Assembly: GCA_947625435.1 (NCBI GenBank)
Contig: CANQOI010000022.1
Span: 1 to 36,156, forward strand
Reading direction: 5' to 3'
DNA from: an uncultured Clostridia bacterium
GTDB lineage: Bacteria; Bacillota; Clostridia; UBA1212; UBA1255
DNA length: 36,156 nt
A model generated the notes under the pieces. It searched no databases. It was not told the DNA's origin and saw only the letters and a program-made list of their open reading frames with translations. The translations under genes were made by a program, and so were the position numbers. Shown one piece after another: positions 9,255 through 15,956 of the stretch. The first letter of the stretch is position 1. Each line of letters starts with the position of its first letter.

Positions 9255-9282
9255 TTACAACCACCTGAAAATATGCTATCAT
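9254..9282 (+). promoter_or_regulatory. sigma-A-type promoter of tRNA-Gly
   Basis: TTTACA (9254-9259), 17 bp, TATCAT (9277-9282); each box matches consensus at 5 of 6 positions. The first base of the -35 box is also the first base of the divergent VanX-like start codon. The predicted start near 9289 is about 12 nt before the tRNA. Confidence 0.65.
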
Positions 9283-9300
9283 ATTTCATGCCACAGACAT

Positions 9301-9374
9301 GCGGGTGTAGTTCAATGGCAGAATTCCAGCTTCCCAAGCTGATCACGGGGGTTCGATTCCCCTCACCCGCTCCA
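9301..9374 (+). tRNA. tRNA-Gly (anticodon CCC)
   Basis: A 74-nt cloverleaf with encoded CCA (9372-9374). The acceptor GCGGGTG/CACCCGC is perfectly paired, the loop TTCCCAA contains anticodon CCC, and the T arm carries TTCGATT. The anticodon stem reads CCAGC/GCTGA, leaving a C-A mismatch at the 27-43 position where G would restore pairing. It reads GGG. Its own promoter and terminator flank it. Confidence 0.93.
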
Positions 9375-9375
9375 C

Positions 9376-9410
9376 GTCAGAACAGATTTTATTTTGTTCT
9401 GACTTTTTTT
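9376..9410 (+). terminator. intrinsic terminator of tRNA-Gly
   Basis: A perfect 9-bp stem, GTCAGAACA (9376-9384) with TGTTCTGAC (9395-9403), is followed by seven T. Confidence 0.88.
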
Positions 9411-9418
9411 ATGTCGGT

Positions 9419-9862
9419 TCACAATATGCGTTTCATCGTGAGCGCAGTATCTCCGTTTTCGTAATAATTCTTTCTTATGCCTATCTGCTCGAATCCTTCG
9501 CTCCTGTAAAGCTTCAAGGCGTTATGATTCTGTTCCCGGACTTCGAGAAATGTACAGACGCAGCCGCTTTCTTTGAGATATTCGAGCGATCTCCTGAGGA
9601 TATCTCTCCCCAATCCGCGCGACCGGTATGAAGAGCGAACTGCTATGCGAAGTATCTCTCCTTCGTCAAGTATATGCTGCACACACGAAAATCCGACGGC
9701 ACAGCCGCACTCAAACGGCACTATATACGACACGAAACCGCTTTCTGCACCGGCTGTTATGCTGCTGACGCTCCACGGTTCGGGAAATGACTCTTTTTCT
9801 ATTTCGGCTATCATGCAGGCCTTATCATACGGTATGCCCGCTCCGTAACACTCATATATCAT
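9419..9862 (-). CDS. rimI: ribosomal protein S18-alanine N-acetyltransferase RimI
   Basis: This is a GNAT-family acetyltransferase of 147 residues from the chosen ATG at 9860-9862. An upstream in-frame start exists but lies deep inside tsaB and would add 53 residues that do not resemble the family. Visible features are the N-terminal EKESFPEPWS, the acetyl-CoA-binding stretch RSSYRSRGLGRDIL (motif RxxGxG) and the C-terminal NHNALKLYRSEGFEQIGIRKNYY typical of RimI. It acetylates the N-terminal alanine of S18 in E. coli, and in many Bacillota it is encoded with tsaB and tsaE. It overlaps tsaB by 11 nt and is last in the tsaE-tsaB-rimI unit. Confidence 0.93.
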   Translation of the reverse strand: MIYECYGAGIPYDKACMIAEIEKESFPEPWSVSSITAGAESGFVSYIVPFECGCAVGFSCVQHILDEGEILRIAVRSSYRSRGLGRDILRRSLEYLKESGCVCTFLEVREQNHNALKLYRSEGFEQIGIRKNYYENGDTALTMKRIL

Positions 9863-10547
9863 CTGTATATTTCTTATAGTAATCGATCTTGAGACGGGAG
9901 GGTGCCATATCGGAAAGGTCTCCCCTTTCGCAGGCCGCCTTATATTTCCTGTATGCGGAAAGAGACAGAGCTGTCGGGCTTCCGTTTGACAGCTGTTCCG
10001 GAGCCGGCACAAACATTTCACCGAGTTTACCGCAGAACAGCTCTTTATTGCTCGCCACTCCGTCGCCTGTAAAAACGATACGCTCTCCTTTGTGATCTTT
10101 TATGAGTCTGTCGCACAGTTCATCGCACGAGATCGCTTCCGAAGCCATGACCTTACGGCCGCCTATGTAAAGAGCCGCATATACTCTTGCATTTCTGGCA
10201 TCTATTACGGGACATACTGCCGCATCTGAAGAAGTGACACAGGAAAGTGCGAGAGCTTCCAGCGAATCGATCCCTATCACGGGAACATTCAATGTGTATC
10301 CGTACGTTTTCGCGGTAGTCACTCCGATCCTGAGTCCGGTGTAAGAACCCGGTCCGTTTGTGACTGCCACCGCACAGATATCCTCGTTCCTTGTATCCGA
10401 GGCCTTCAATACGTATTCGATCGCAGGAAGCAGCTTGACGGAATGCGTCTTGCCGTCACATATCGACACAGACGCCAGCACGCGCGTGTTCTCGGATACT
10501 GCGGCCATGGCCGTGCTGCACGAAGTGTCCATTGAAAGTATCCTCAC
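9852..10547 (-). CDS. tsaB: tRNA threonylcarbamoyladenosine biosynthesis protein TsaB
   Basis: A 231-residue ASKHA-fold protein with N-terminal MRILSMDTSCS and the TsaB/TsaD-family stretch VTNGPGSYTGLRIGV (around residues 63-77). TsaB is the non-catalytic partner that binds TsaD and TsaE to place the t6A modification at A37 of ANN-decoding tRNAs. The start is GTG (10545-10547), overlapping the tsaE stop by 4 nt (GTGA). Length is normal. tsaD is not in the window. Confidence 0.95.
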   Translation of the reverse strand: MRILSMDTSCSTAMAAVSENTRVLASVSICDGKTHSVKLLPAIEYVLKASDTRNEDICAVAVTNGPGSYTGLRIGVTTAKTYGYTLNVPVIGIDSLEALALSCVTSSDAAVCPVIDARNARVYAALYIGGRKVMASEAISCDELCDRLIKDHKGERIVFTGDGVASNKELFCGKLGEMFVPAPEQLSNGSPTALSLSAYRKYKAACERGDLSDMAPSRLKIDYYKKYTDDI

Positions 10548-10996
10548 GGTTCAAACCTCCTTATCTCAATATCGCGTCTTTCCGGTGAAATATCATCACG
10601 TCTTAATATTTTTACATGTGTTATACGGTTTTTATAAATGCGCATTATCTCGGGGATCCTGTCGGCCCATTCTATAAAAATGACAGCCTGTTCGGATGCA
10701 TATTCCTCAAAGCCTGTCTCCGTAAGCTCATCATATGACGATATCCTGTAAAGATCATAATGATAAAGAGGTATACGGCCCCCTTTATATTCGTTAAGGA
10801 TAGTGAAAGTGGGACTTGTGATATAATCGTCTATTCCCAGTGCTCTTGCCGCACCGCCTGTAAAATGTGTCTTGCCCGCTCCGAGATCTCCCTCCAAAGC
10901 GACTATGTCACCGGGCTTCAGCAGCGACCCTATCTTAGCGCCCAAAGCGGCCGTTTCATACTCGCTGTCGGTTTTAAATTTAAGAAGAAGCTCCAC
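10544..10996 (-). CDS. tsaE: tRNA threonylcarbamoyladenosine biosynthesis ATPase TsaE
   Basis: A 150-residue P-loop protein with Walker A GDLGAGKTH (residues 36-44), switch-like TSPTFTILNEY and the Walker B-like FIEWADR. TsaE hydrolyses ATP to reset the TsaBD complex in t6A synthesis. The GTG start (10994-10996) follows an AGGAG at a rather long 12-nt distance; the ATG nearer to the AGGAG is out of frame. It is the first gene of the tsaE-tsaB-rimI set. No promoter of its own is evident, so it may depend on readthrough past the rpsI terminator. Confidence 0.95.
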   Translation of the reverse strand: MELLLKFKTDSEYETAALGAKIGSLLKPGDIVALEGDLGAGKTHFTGGAARALGIDDYITSPTFTILNEYKGGRIPLYHYDLYRISSYDELTETGFEEYASEQAVIFIEWADRIPEIMRIYKNRITHVKILRRDDISPERRDIEIRRFEP

Positions 10997-11033
10997 CTTT
11001 TGATCATACTCCTGTTATGCTGTTTTGCATATG

Positions 11034-11060
11034 AAAGAGAAAAGCCCCGCAGAACGAGGC
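11034..11060 (-). terminator. intrinsic terminator after rpsI
   Basis: On the minus strand GCCTCG (11055-11060) pairs with CGGGGC (11044-11049) around a 5-nt loop, followed by TTTTCTCTTT. Flanking AGAGAA (11061-11066) can extend the stem with two bulged bases. It separates rplM-rpsI from tsaE. Confidence 0.7.
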
Positions 11061-11085
11061 TTCTCTGTATAAGCTTGTAAAAATA

Positions 11086-11475
11086 TTATCTCTTTGAGAA
11101 CTGGGGTGCGCGTCTCGCTTTTTTGAGACCGTATTTTTTTCTTTCCTTCATTCTCGGGTCACGTGTAAGGAAGCCTTCCTGCTTAAGAGTCGAACGGAGA
11201 TTCTCGTCATATTCAAGAAGAGCTCTTGCTATACCGTGGCGTATGGCTCCTGCCTGACCGGTGAATCCGCCGCCTGTGACCTTGCATATAACATCAAGCT
11301 TTCCTTCCGTGCCGGTAAGGGTAAGCGGCTGACGCACAATGACCTTAAGAGTTTCGAGTCCGAAATATTCGTCGATCGACTTTCCGTTTATGGTAACAGT
11401 GCCCGTGCCCGGAACGAGCTCAACGCGTGCAACTGATTTCTTTCTTCTTCCCGTAGCAAAGTATTGATCTGCCAT
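11086..11475 (-). CDS. rpsI: 30S ribosomal protein S9
   Basis: 129 residues, the usual length. The N-terminal [19 protein letters not shown] and the basic C-terminal tail [12 protein letters not shown] are diagnostic; the tail reaches the P-site tRNA. AGGAGG precedes the ATG. It lies 18 nt after rplM in the canonical rplM-rpsI operon and is followed by a terminator. Confidence 0.98.
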   Translation of the reverse strand: MADQYFATGRRKKSVARVELVPGTGTVTINGKSIDEYFGLETLKVIVRQPLTLTGTEGKLDVICKVTGGGFTGQAGAIRHGIARALLEYDENLRSTLKQEGFLTRDPRMKERKKYGLKKARRAPQFSKR

Positions 11476-11493
11476 TGTAAAATGCCTCCTTTA

Positions 11494-11931
11494 TTAAAAC
11501 TCATAAGCTTCAGGCTTCTGTGCCTGATTCACATGCTCGGGACCGGCATATACCTTAAGCTTCCTGAACATCGATCTTCCGAGAGAGTTCTTGGGCAGCA
11601 TACCCTTAACGGCAGCCTCCACCGGAGCTGTAGGATGCTTCTTAAGCATATCCTTATACGGAATCACTTTAAGTCCGCCGGGATAACCTGTGTGATGACG
11701 GTAAAGCTTATCCGTAACCTTCTTGCCCGTAACAACTACCTTCTCGGCGTTTACGATTATAACAAAATCTCCCATATCGCAATTGGGCGTATAGGTAGGC
11801 TTATTCTTTCCCATAAGAATCTTAGCCGCTTCCGAAGCAAGGCGTCCCAATGTCTTGCCTTCGGCATCGATAATATACCATTTCTTTGCAGATATATCCG
11901 AAGCAGCCGCATTTGGCACATATGTCTTCAT
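11494..11931 (-). CDS. rplM: 50S ribosomal protein L13
   Basis: 145 residues from the ATG at 11929-11931. An in-frame upstream start would add 15 residues, but AGGAGG (11941-11946) sits 9 nt before this ATG and the shorter form has the family length. Visible family stretches are [32 protein letters not shown] and [13 protein letters not shown]13 is an early 50S assembly protein. It is transcribed from the promoter at 11982-12010 through a short structured leader. Confidence 0.97.
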   Translation of the reverse strand: MKTYVPNAAASDISAKKWYIIDAEGKTLGRLASEAAKILMGKNKPTYTPNCDMGDFVIIVNAEKVVVTGKKVTDKLYRHHTGYPGGLKVIPYKDMLKKHPTAPVEAAVKGMLPKNSLGRSMFRKLKVYAGPEHVNQAQKPEAYEF

Positions 11932-11946
11932 ATAATAAAACCTCCT

Positions 11947-11977
11947 GATGAAAATGATCCGCTCTGCGGACAACATC
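11947..11977 (-). promoter_or_regulatory. candidate L13 ribosomal leader structure
   Basis: The rplM leader, read on the minus strand, can form an outer GATG/CATC pairing (11974-11977 with 11947-11950) around an inner stem GTCCGC/GCGGAT (11966-11971 with 11957-11962) and AGA loop. It ends directly at the AGGAGG. Position and shape resemble the autoregulatory L13 leaders known in Bacillota, but I judged this only by eye. Confidence 0.5.
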
Positions 11978-11981
11978 GGAA

Positions 11982-12010
11982 ATAGTACATTATCTTGACA
12001 GGCCTGTCAA
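11982..12010 (-). promoter_or_regulatory. sigma-A-type promoter of rplM-rpsI
   Basis: TTGACA (12005-12010), 17 bp, TACTAT (11982-11987) on the minus strand, with AT-rich DNA upstream that could act as an UP element. The -35 box is one arm of a perfect 16-bp palindrome, TTGACAGGCCTGTCAA (11995-12010). Confidence 0.85.
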
Positions 12011-12041
12011 CCTTAAATTACGGTATTTTTAAAATATATCT

Positions 12042-12081
12042 TGTGTTCTCTTTAATTCTCTTGTTTTTTCTTTAATTCTCT
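12042..12081. repeat. tandem repeat, 2 x 20 bp, within the rplM-glucokinase intergenic region
   Basis: Positions 12042-12061 and 12062-12081 are head-to-tail copies differing at 2 of 20 positions; both end in CTTTAATTCTCT. The repeat lies 30-70 bp upstream of the rplM -35 box. The rest of the 302-base gap between rplM and the glucokinase gene (11932-12233) holds the two promoters, the L13 leader and AT-rich DNA; I see no gene in it. Confidence 0.85.
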
Positions 12082-12165
12082 CATTTTCTCGTTTGTCATT
12101 TCATTTTAATTCTGTGAGCATCGCGGAGTTTCACCGTTATATATTTCGCTCAAAGAAAAATCTGT

Positions 12166-12193
12166 GTGACATTTCGACATTATGTGTTATAAT
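12166..12193 (+). promoter_or_regulatory. promoter of the ROK glucokinase gene
   Basis: GTGACA (12166-12171), 16 bp, TATAAT (12188-12193) with an extended -10 TG at 12185-12186. The predicted leader is about 35 nt and ends at AGGAGG (12218-12223). Confidence 0.7.
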
Positions 12194-12233
12194 GTCTTGG
12201 CTTCCAAATAAGTTGTCAGGAGGATCAAAAATT

Positions 12234-13178
12234 ATGTACAGGATCGGAATTGATTTGGGCGGTACGAATATATCCGCGGGAATTGTCGGAGATGAGGGCA
12301 GATTACTTTATAAATCTTCAATTCCCACGGAGGCGGAGCTCAGCGATGTTCAGATAACCGAGCTCATGGCTAAGTTCTGCCTGAATATCATAAATAACTG
12401 TGACATTTCGGAACAGGATATTGAATCCATAGGCATCGGATGCCCCGGCGTCTGCGATGACAAAAACGGGATTCTCGTATATACCGTTAATCTGCCTTTC
12501 AGAAATACCGAGATCGCAAAAATATTTTCCGGATTCATTTCAGCACCGGTTCATCTTGCAAATGACGCAAACTGTGCGGCTTTGGGCGAAGTGGTATGCG
12601 GCACCGCAAAGGGATACGGTAATTCGATCACGCTCACTCTCGGCACCGGCGTGGGCGGCGGCATAATAATAAACGGTAAGATCTACACCGGATTCAATCA
12701 CGCCGCAGGTGAAATGGGACATATAACGATACACGCTGGCGGAGAGCTCTGCGGCTGCGGCAGGAAGGGTTGTCTCGAAGCTTACGCTTCGGCTACAGCT
12801 CTCATACGTGAGTCCAAGCGCGCTTTTAATGAAAACCCGGACTCTTTGATACGCGAGCTCTGCGGCGGTGACATCAACAAGATAAACGCAAAAACGCCCT
12901 TCGATGCCAAACGTGCCGGAGATAAAGCCGGTACCGACATTGTAGACAGATATATTCAGGATCTCGGAGAAGGCATAATCAATTATATCAATGTATTCCA
13001 GCCCGAGATCATCCTGCTCGGTGGCGGAGTCTCTAAGGAAGGCGAATATCTTCTTGAACCGCTTCGCAAATATGTGTTTACTTACACGTACGGTCATGAT
13101 TTCCTTCCGAGGACAAAGATCGAATGTGCGATGCTCGGAAACGACGCCGGTATCATAGGCGCTGCTATGTTGGATTAG
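12234..13178 (+). CDS. ROK-family glucokinase
   Basis: A 314-residue cytoplasmic sugar kinase, most likely phosphorylating glucose with ATP at glycolytic entry. It has the N-terminal phosphate loop DLGGTN (7-12), catalytic D111 in ANDAN, the E-x-GH motif GEMGH (159-163) and the ROK zinc motif CGCGRKGC (C173, C175, C180, with H163). The ATG at 12234 is chosen because AGGAGG lies 10 nt before it and the protein then starts like other ROK kinases; an upstream in-frame ATG would start before the promoter. It has no N-terminal HTH, so it is a kinase rather than a ROK repressor. It is monocistronic and ends 4 bp from the convergent truA stop. Another hexose substrate cannot be excluded. Confidence 0.92.
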   Translation: MYRIGIDLGGTNISAGIVGDEGRLLYKSSIPTEAELSDVQITELMAKFCLNIINNCDISEQDIESIGIGCPGVCDDKNGILVYTVNLPFRNTEIAKIFSGFISAPVHLANDANCAALGEVVCGTAKGYGNSITLTLGTGVGGGIIINGKIYTGFNHAAGEMGHITIHAGGELCGCGRKGCLEAYASATALIRESKRAFNENPDSLIRELCGGDINKINAKTPFDAKRAGDKAGTDIVDRYIQDLGEGIINYINVFQPEIILLGGGVSKEGEYLLEPLRKYVFTYTYGHDFLPRTKIECAMLGNDAGIIGAAMLD

Positions 13179-13182
13179 CCGC

Positions 13183-13953
13183 TTATATATCGGTGTATTC
13201 CGTTTTATACAGATACAGTCCGTGCGGGGGTGCCGTTATCCCCGCATTTTTTCTGTTTTTAGAATCGATCATGTGCTTGATATCATCAGGTTGAAAGCGT
13301 CCGGATATCACGCCCGCTACTGTACCTGCTATTATACGTACCATATTGTACAAAAAGCCGTCGCCGCATATTTCAAGGCAATATACAGACTCCCCCACAC
13401 GCTTGATATCAGCGTTATATACAGTTCTTTCCGTTGTTTTGGCAAGACCTCCGGACGCTTTAAAAGAACTGAAATCATGTCTTCCCGTAATAAAAGAGCA
13501 GGCCGTGTTTGCCGTCACGATCAATCTGTCTTCCGATACGGGAGGTCTTGCCGAAACTCTCCAGGCTCTGTTCCTGAGCATGGGACGATCGTATTCTCCG
13601 TAGTAAAAATAATATCTGTATGTCTTATTTTTGATCGAAAAGGCGGCATGGAAATCGCGCGGAACCTCATCGGAATATTTCACCTTGATGTCATCCGGAA
13701 GAAAAGGATCGAGCGCTCTGTAAAATCTTTCGGGCGGCACCGTGGAGCAGGTCATGAAGTTTGCGGTATAATTCAGTGCGTGAACGCCGGCGTCGGTCCT
13801 GCTGCATCCGTTTACCGTCACATGCTCCCCCGTCAATCTGTAAACTGCCGACTCGGCGGCAGCCTGAACCGTGGGTATCTTCTTATTTCCCTGCCGCATC
13901 CATCCCGAATATCCGGTACCGTCAAATTCCAGTATGATCCTTATATTACGCAT
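13183..13953 (-). CDS. truA: tRNA pseudouridine(38-40) synthase TruA
   Basis: 256 residues from the ATG at 13951-13953. An in-frame upstream start would add 15 residues and increase the overlap with the preceding gene. The catalytic aspartate is D54 in GCSRTDAGVHA, and the C-terminal GDGFLYNMVRIIAGT is the second family signature. TruA isomerises U38-U40 in the anticodon arm of many tRNAs. It overlaps the upstream membrane protein gene by 8 nt and converges on the glucokinase gene with no terminator visible between. Confidence 0.96.
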   Translation of the reverse strand: MRNIRIILEFDGTGYSGWMRQGNKKIPTVQAAAESAVYRLTGEHVTVNGCSRTDAGVHALNYTANFMTCSTVPPERFYRALDPFLPDDIKVKYSDEVPRDFHAAFSIKNKTYRYYFYYGEYDRPMLRNRAWRVSARPPVSEDRLIVTANTACSFITGRHDFSSFKASGGLAKTTERTVYNADIKRVGESVYCLEICGDGFLYNMVRIIAGTVAGVISGRFQPDDIKHMIDSKNRKNAGITAPPHGLYLYKTEYTDI

Positions 13954-14668
13954 CGGTACCACTCTTTTTCGTGAGCAGCCCGGATATATCAACATCAAGT
14001 GCAGTCTTGTTCATATATACGCACACGTATACATCTATCAGACTGACGGCAAGCTCCATGAGCGTATAAATAACGACCGCGATACATGAAGCGGCTATAC
14101 TGCTGCCTGCAATGACCTGAACAAAAGATACAAAATATGAAACCGCATAACGTATTATCACTGTTCCAAATGCGACCGCGCAGGCCTGTCCTATGCCCTT
14201 TCTCATATAAAGAGACGAAACTAAGAGCGCTTTCCTGCCCCACAGTCCTGTCTTGACGGCGGCATGCTGATAATATGCGTACGATATGAAGAATATTATC
14301 CCGAGTATTATCAGGAACATGCCGAATGCGACCGTAACGGCATATATGACAGAAGTAAGTATCATTTTGGGCCAGAACCTTACAGAGAAATCCATTATAT
14401 CCGATAAGCGCGGTTTTGAGCCTCCGTCATTCTCAAGCACTGTAAAAGACGACTTGATAACAGCAATGCGGAACACGTAAATAAAAAGACTTATGAGCCA
14501 TATGCTGAGCATATACATGAGCATCTTATCATATGATATATCCGTGTTTTCCGGTAAATAGGGCTGTATGATGAATTCCTGCACCGCATATACCGGCACG
14601 ACTATCATTAATGATAATATGCAGATAAGACTTAATATCTTTTTATAAACATATGCGGCCTGTTTCAT
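13946..14668 (-). CDS. integral membrane protein of unknown function
   Basis: 240 residues from the ATG at 14666-14668, which shares one base with the preceding stop (TGATG); a TTG one codon earlier is also possible. Hydropathy by eye gives five or six membrane segments (about residues 10-30, 48-70, 95-125, 155-180, 185-215). The stretch from about 100 to 160 ends a helix in IILGIIFFISYAYYQHAAVK and continues ALLVSSLYMRKG. This resembles the repeated-helix layout of YciC/GPDPase-membrane-domain proteins, but the similarity is weak and I assign no family. It is translationally coupled to the gene upstream and to truA downstream. Confidence 0.75.
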   Translation of the reverse strand: MKQAAYVYKKILSLICILSLMIVVPVYAVQEFIIQPYLPENTDISYDKMLMYMLSIWLISLFIYVFRIAVIKSSFTVLENDGGSKPRLSDIMDFSVRFWPKMILTSVIYAVTVAFGMFLIILGIIFFISYAYYQHAAVKTGLWGRKALLVSSLYMRKGIGQACAVAFGTVIIRYAVSYFVSFVQVIAGSSIAASCIAVVIYTLMELAVSLIDVYVCVYMNKTALDVDISGLLTKKSGTDA

Positions 14669-15288
14669 CAATGTCTGCGCTTTCTTTTTTTATTATTAGA
14701 CCTGTGTGCCCTGCCCGAATAGCTGTAATCCTGCCTGCCGTGTTTTTTCTCCCATGAGTCCCCCGCAAATCTGACGAAGAGCCACGATAAGCCGAGCCCT
14801 ATAAATGACATTACGGCGCACGTTATGTTTGAAAGGAGTATGGACAGACTGTATACGGGCTGATCCGAGCTTTGAGACATATATTTATAATTCGAAAAGC
14901 CGTTTTCGGTTATGTTCAACCTGTACAGTTCAAATGTTTTTTGTATTATGTTCATGTCCGGATCCTGTATGCTGCCTGCATAATTTACAGCGCATTCCGC
15001 GAAAACTGCGGCCGTGACGGCTATAAGGCACGATGCTGCCACGAGAAGGATATGAATGTTCTTCTGATCCTCTCTGCGTACGAAATAGACATAAAAAGCA
15101 TAAGCGGTCATGCCGGTGAAAATATATAGAATGCCGCTTATGTTGCCCACAAAATAATCAGCCGTCACGCAGACCGCCGCACCTGTAAATGCTCCCAGAA
15201 GAGAAAACAGGAACGCCCTTAAATATGTGCCGGATGCTGCGTGTGTCTTACTGCGTTTTTGCTCATTTAACACTGTCGGATCAACCAA
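14668..15288 (-). CDS. four-helix membrane protein of unknown function with basic C-terminal tail
   Basis: 206 residues. Four hydrophobic segments are visible at about 27-48, 51-71, 80-100 and 150-172, followed by a highly basic tail ending NNKKRKRRH that is predicted to be cytoplasmic. The start is TTG (15286-15288), supported by AGGGAG 10 nt upstream; the nearby ATG is in another frame and closes after three codons. I recognise no family. The stop overlaps the next membrane protein gene's start, so the two are probably made together, and both sit between carD and truA. Confidence 0.75.
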   Translation of the reverse strand: MVDPTVLNEQKRSKTHAASGTYLRAFLFSLLGAFTGAAVCVTADYFVGNISGILYIFTGMTAYAFYVYFVRREDQKNIHILLVAASCLIAVTAAVFAECAVNYAGSIQDPDMNIIQKTFELYRLNITENGFSNYKYMSQSSDQPVYSLSILLSNITCAVMSFIGLGLSWLFVRFAGDSWEKKHGRQDYSYSGRAHRSNNKKRKRRH

Positions 15289-15314
15289 TCATCAAAACTC
15301 CCTTAAACAAGTAG

Positions 15315-15320
15315 ATTATA
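15315..15320 (-). promoter_or_regulatory. possible internal promoter -10 box before the membrane protein pair
   Basis: A perfect TATAAT on the minus strand lies 35 nt after the carD coding region begins to end, in the 35-nt gap before the TTG start. No convincing -35 is present (CTGAAA at a 20-bp spacing is the best). Low confidence. Confidence 0.25.
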
Positions 15321-15323
15321 TAT

Positions 15324-15836
15324 TTATTTTTGAAGTGCTGTTTCAGTCGGATCAAAGCTTTCAAATATGGCGTCCACCTTATTGTTCAGTTCCTCTTCAG
15401 ATACGGAAGTGGACAGCATGATCTCACTGAATATCGCATTTCTGGAATTGGTAAGAAGCTTCTTCTCACCGGTAGACAGGCTGCGCTTCTGTTCGCGGAG
15501 CCGCAGATATTTATAAACGTCGACTGCTTCAAGTATATCTCCGGTCCTGAGCTTATCCAAATTCTCACGGTGTTTTTTATTCCAATTGAGAGTACTGGCT
15601 TTACACGGCTTCTGAAACCGTTCGAAAACCTCTTCTGCCTTCTCCGGGGACATTACGGGGCGCAATCCGATGCTGTCGGCCGAATCCACGGGTATGCTGA
15701 GTTCAAGCTTGCTGTGTGCAAGAGTCAGCATATAATACATTTTCTTCTCTCCGAGACATTCTTTTTCTTCTATCGAAGTGATGATCCCTGCGCCGTGGAA
15801 AGGATGCACTACCTTATCCCCTATTGAATATTTCAT
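15324..15836 (-). CDS. CarD/CdnL-type RNA polymerase-binding transcription factor
   Basis: 170 residues from the ATG at 15834-15836, which has AGAGG upstream; in-frame codons further upstream run through the promoter and are not used. The N-terminal CarD_CdnL_TRCF domain is recognisable (YSIGDKVVHPFHGAGIITSI, residues 3-22), as is the alpha-helical C-terminal half (TGDILEAVDVYKYLRLRE). CarD proteins bind the RNA polymerase beta subunit and stabilise open complexes at many promoters. It is transcribed from 15909-15937 with a leader containing a strong hairpin, divergent from galK. Confidence 0.92.
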   Translation of the reverse strand: MKYSIGDKVVHPFHGAGIITSIEEKECLGEKKMYYMLTLAHSKLELSIPVDSADSIGLRPVMSPEKAEEVFERFQKPCKASTLNWNKKHRENLDKLRTGDILEAVDVYKYLRLREQKRSLSTGEKKLLTNSRNAIFSEIMLSTSVSEEELNNKVDAIFESFDPTETALQK

Positions 15837-15856
15837 ATAAAAACCTCTTTGTCCGC

Positions 15857-15881
15857 ACATCATACCGAAACGATATGATGT
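15857..15881 (-). promoter_or_regulatory. inverted repeat/hairpin in the carD leader
   Basis: 11-base arms 15857-15867 and 15871-15881 are separated by 3 nt. As minus-strand RNA they pair fully with a single U-G wobble. It lies between the promoter and the ribosome binding site, with no T-run, so it is not an intrinsic terminator. It may be an operator or a translation- or stability-control element. Confidence 0.6.
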
Positions 15882-15908
15882 AAAAAAGCTGTACTTAATT
15901 TCATTAAT

Positions 15909-15937
15909 ATTATATACTGAGACGCGAAAAAAATCAA
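15909..15937 (-). promoter_or_regulatory. sigma-A-type promoter of carD
   Basis: TTGATT (15932-15937), 17 bp, TATAAT (15909-15914) on the minus strand. Any galK promoter must overlap it; the best plus-strand candidate is TGTACT (15890-15895), 17 bp, TATACT (15913-15918), with a poor -35. Confidence 0.75.
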
Positions 15938-15956
15938 GGCGGAAAGAGGCATCGGC

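Noticed and set aside
9863-10021. N-terminal extension of RimI by 53 residues
   Set aside because: It lies inside tsaB in another frame and the added residues do not resemble the GNAT family; the ATG at 9862 gives the normal length.
12093-12233. N-terminal extension of the glucokinase by 47 residues
   Set aside because: It would include the promoter; AGGAGG at 12218-12223 and family alignment place the start at 12234.
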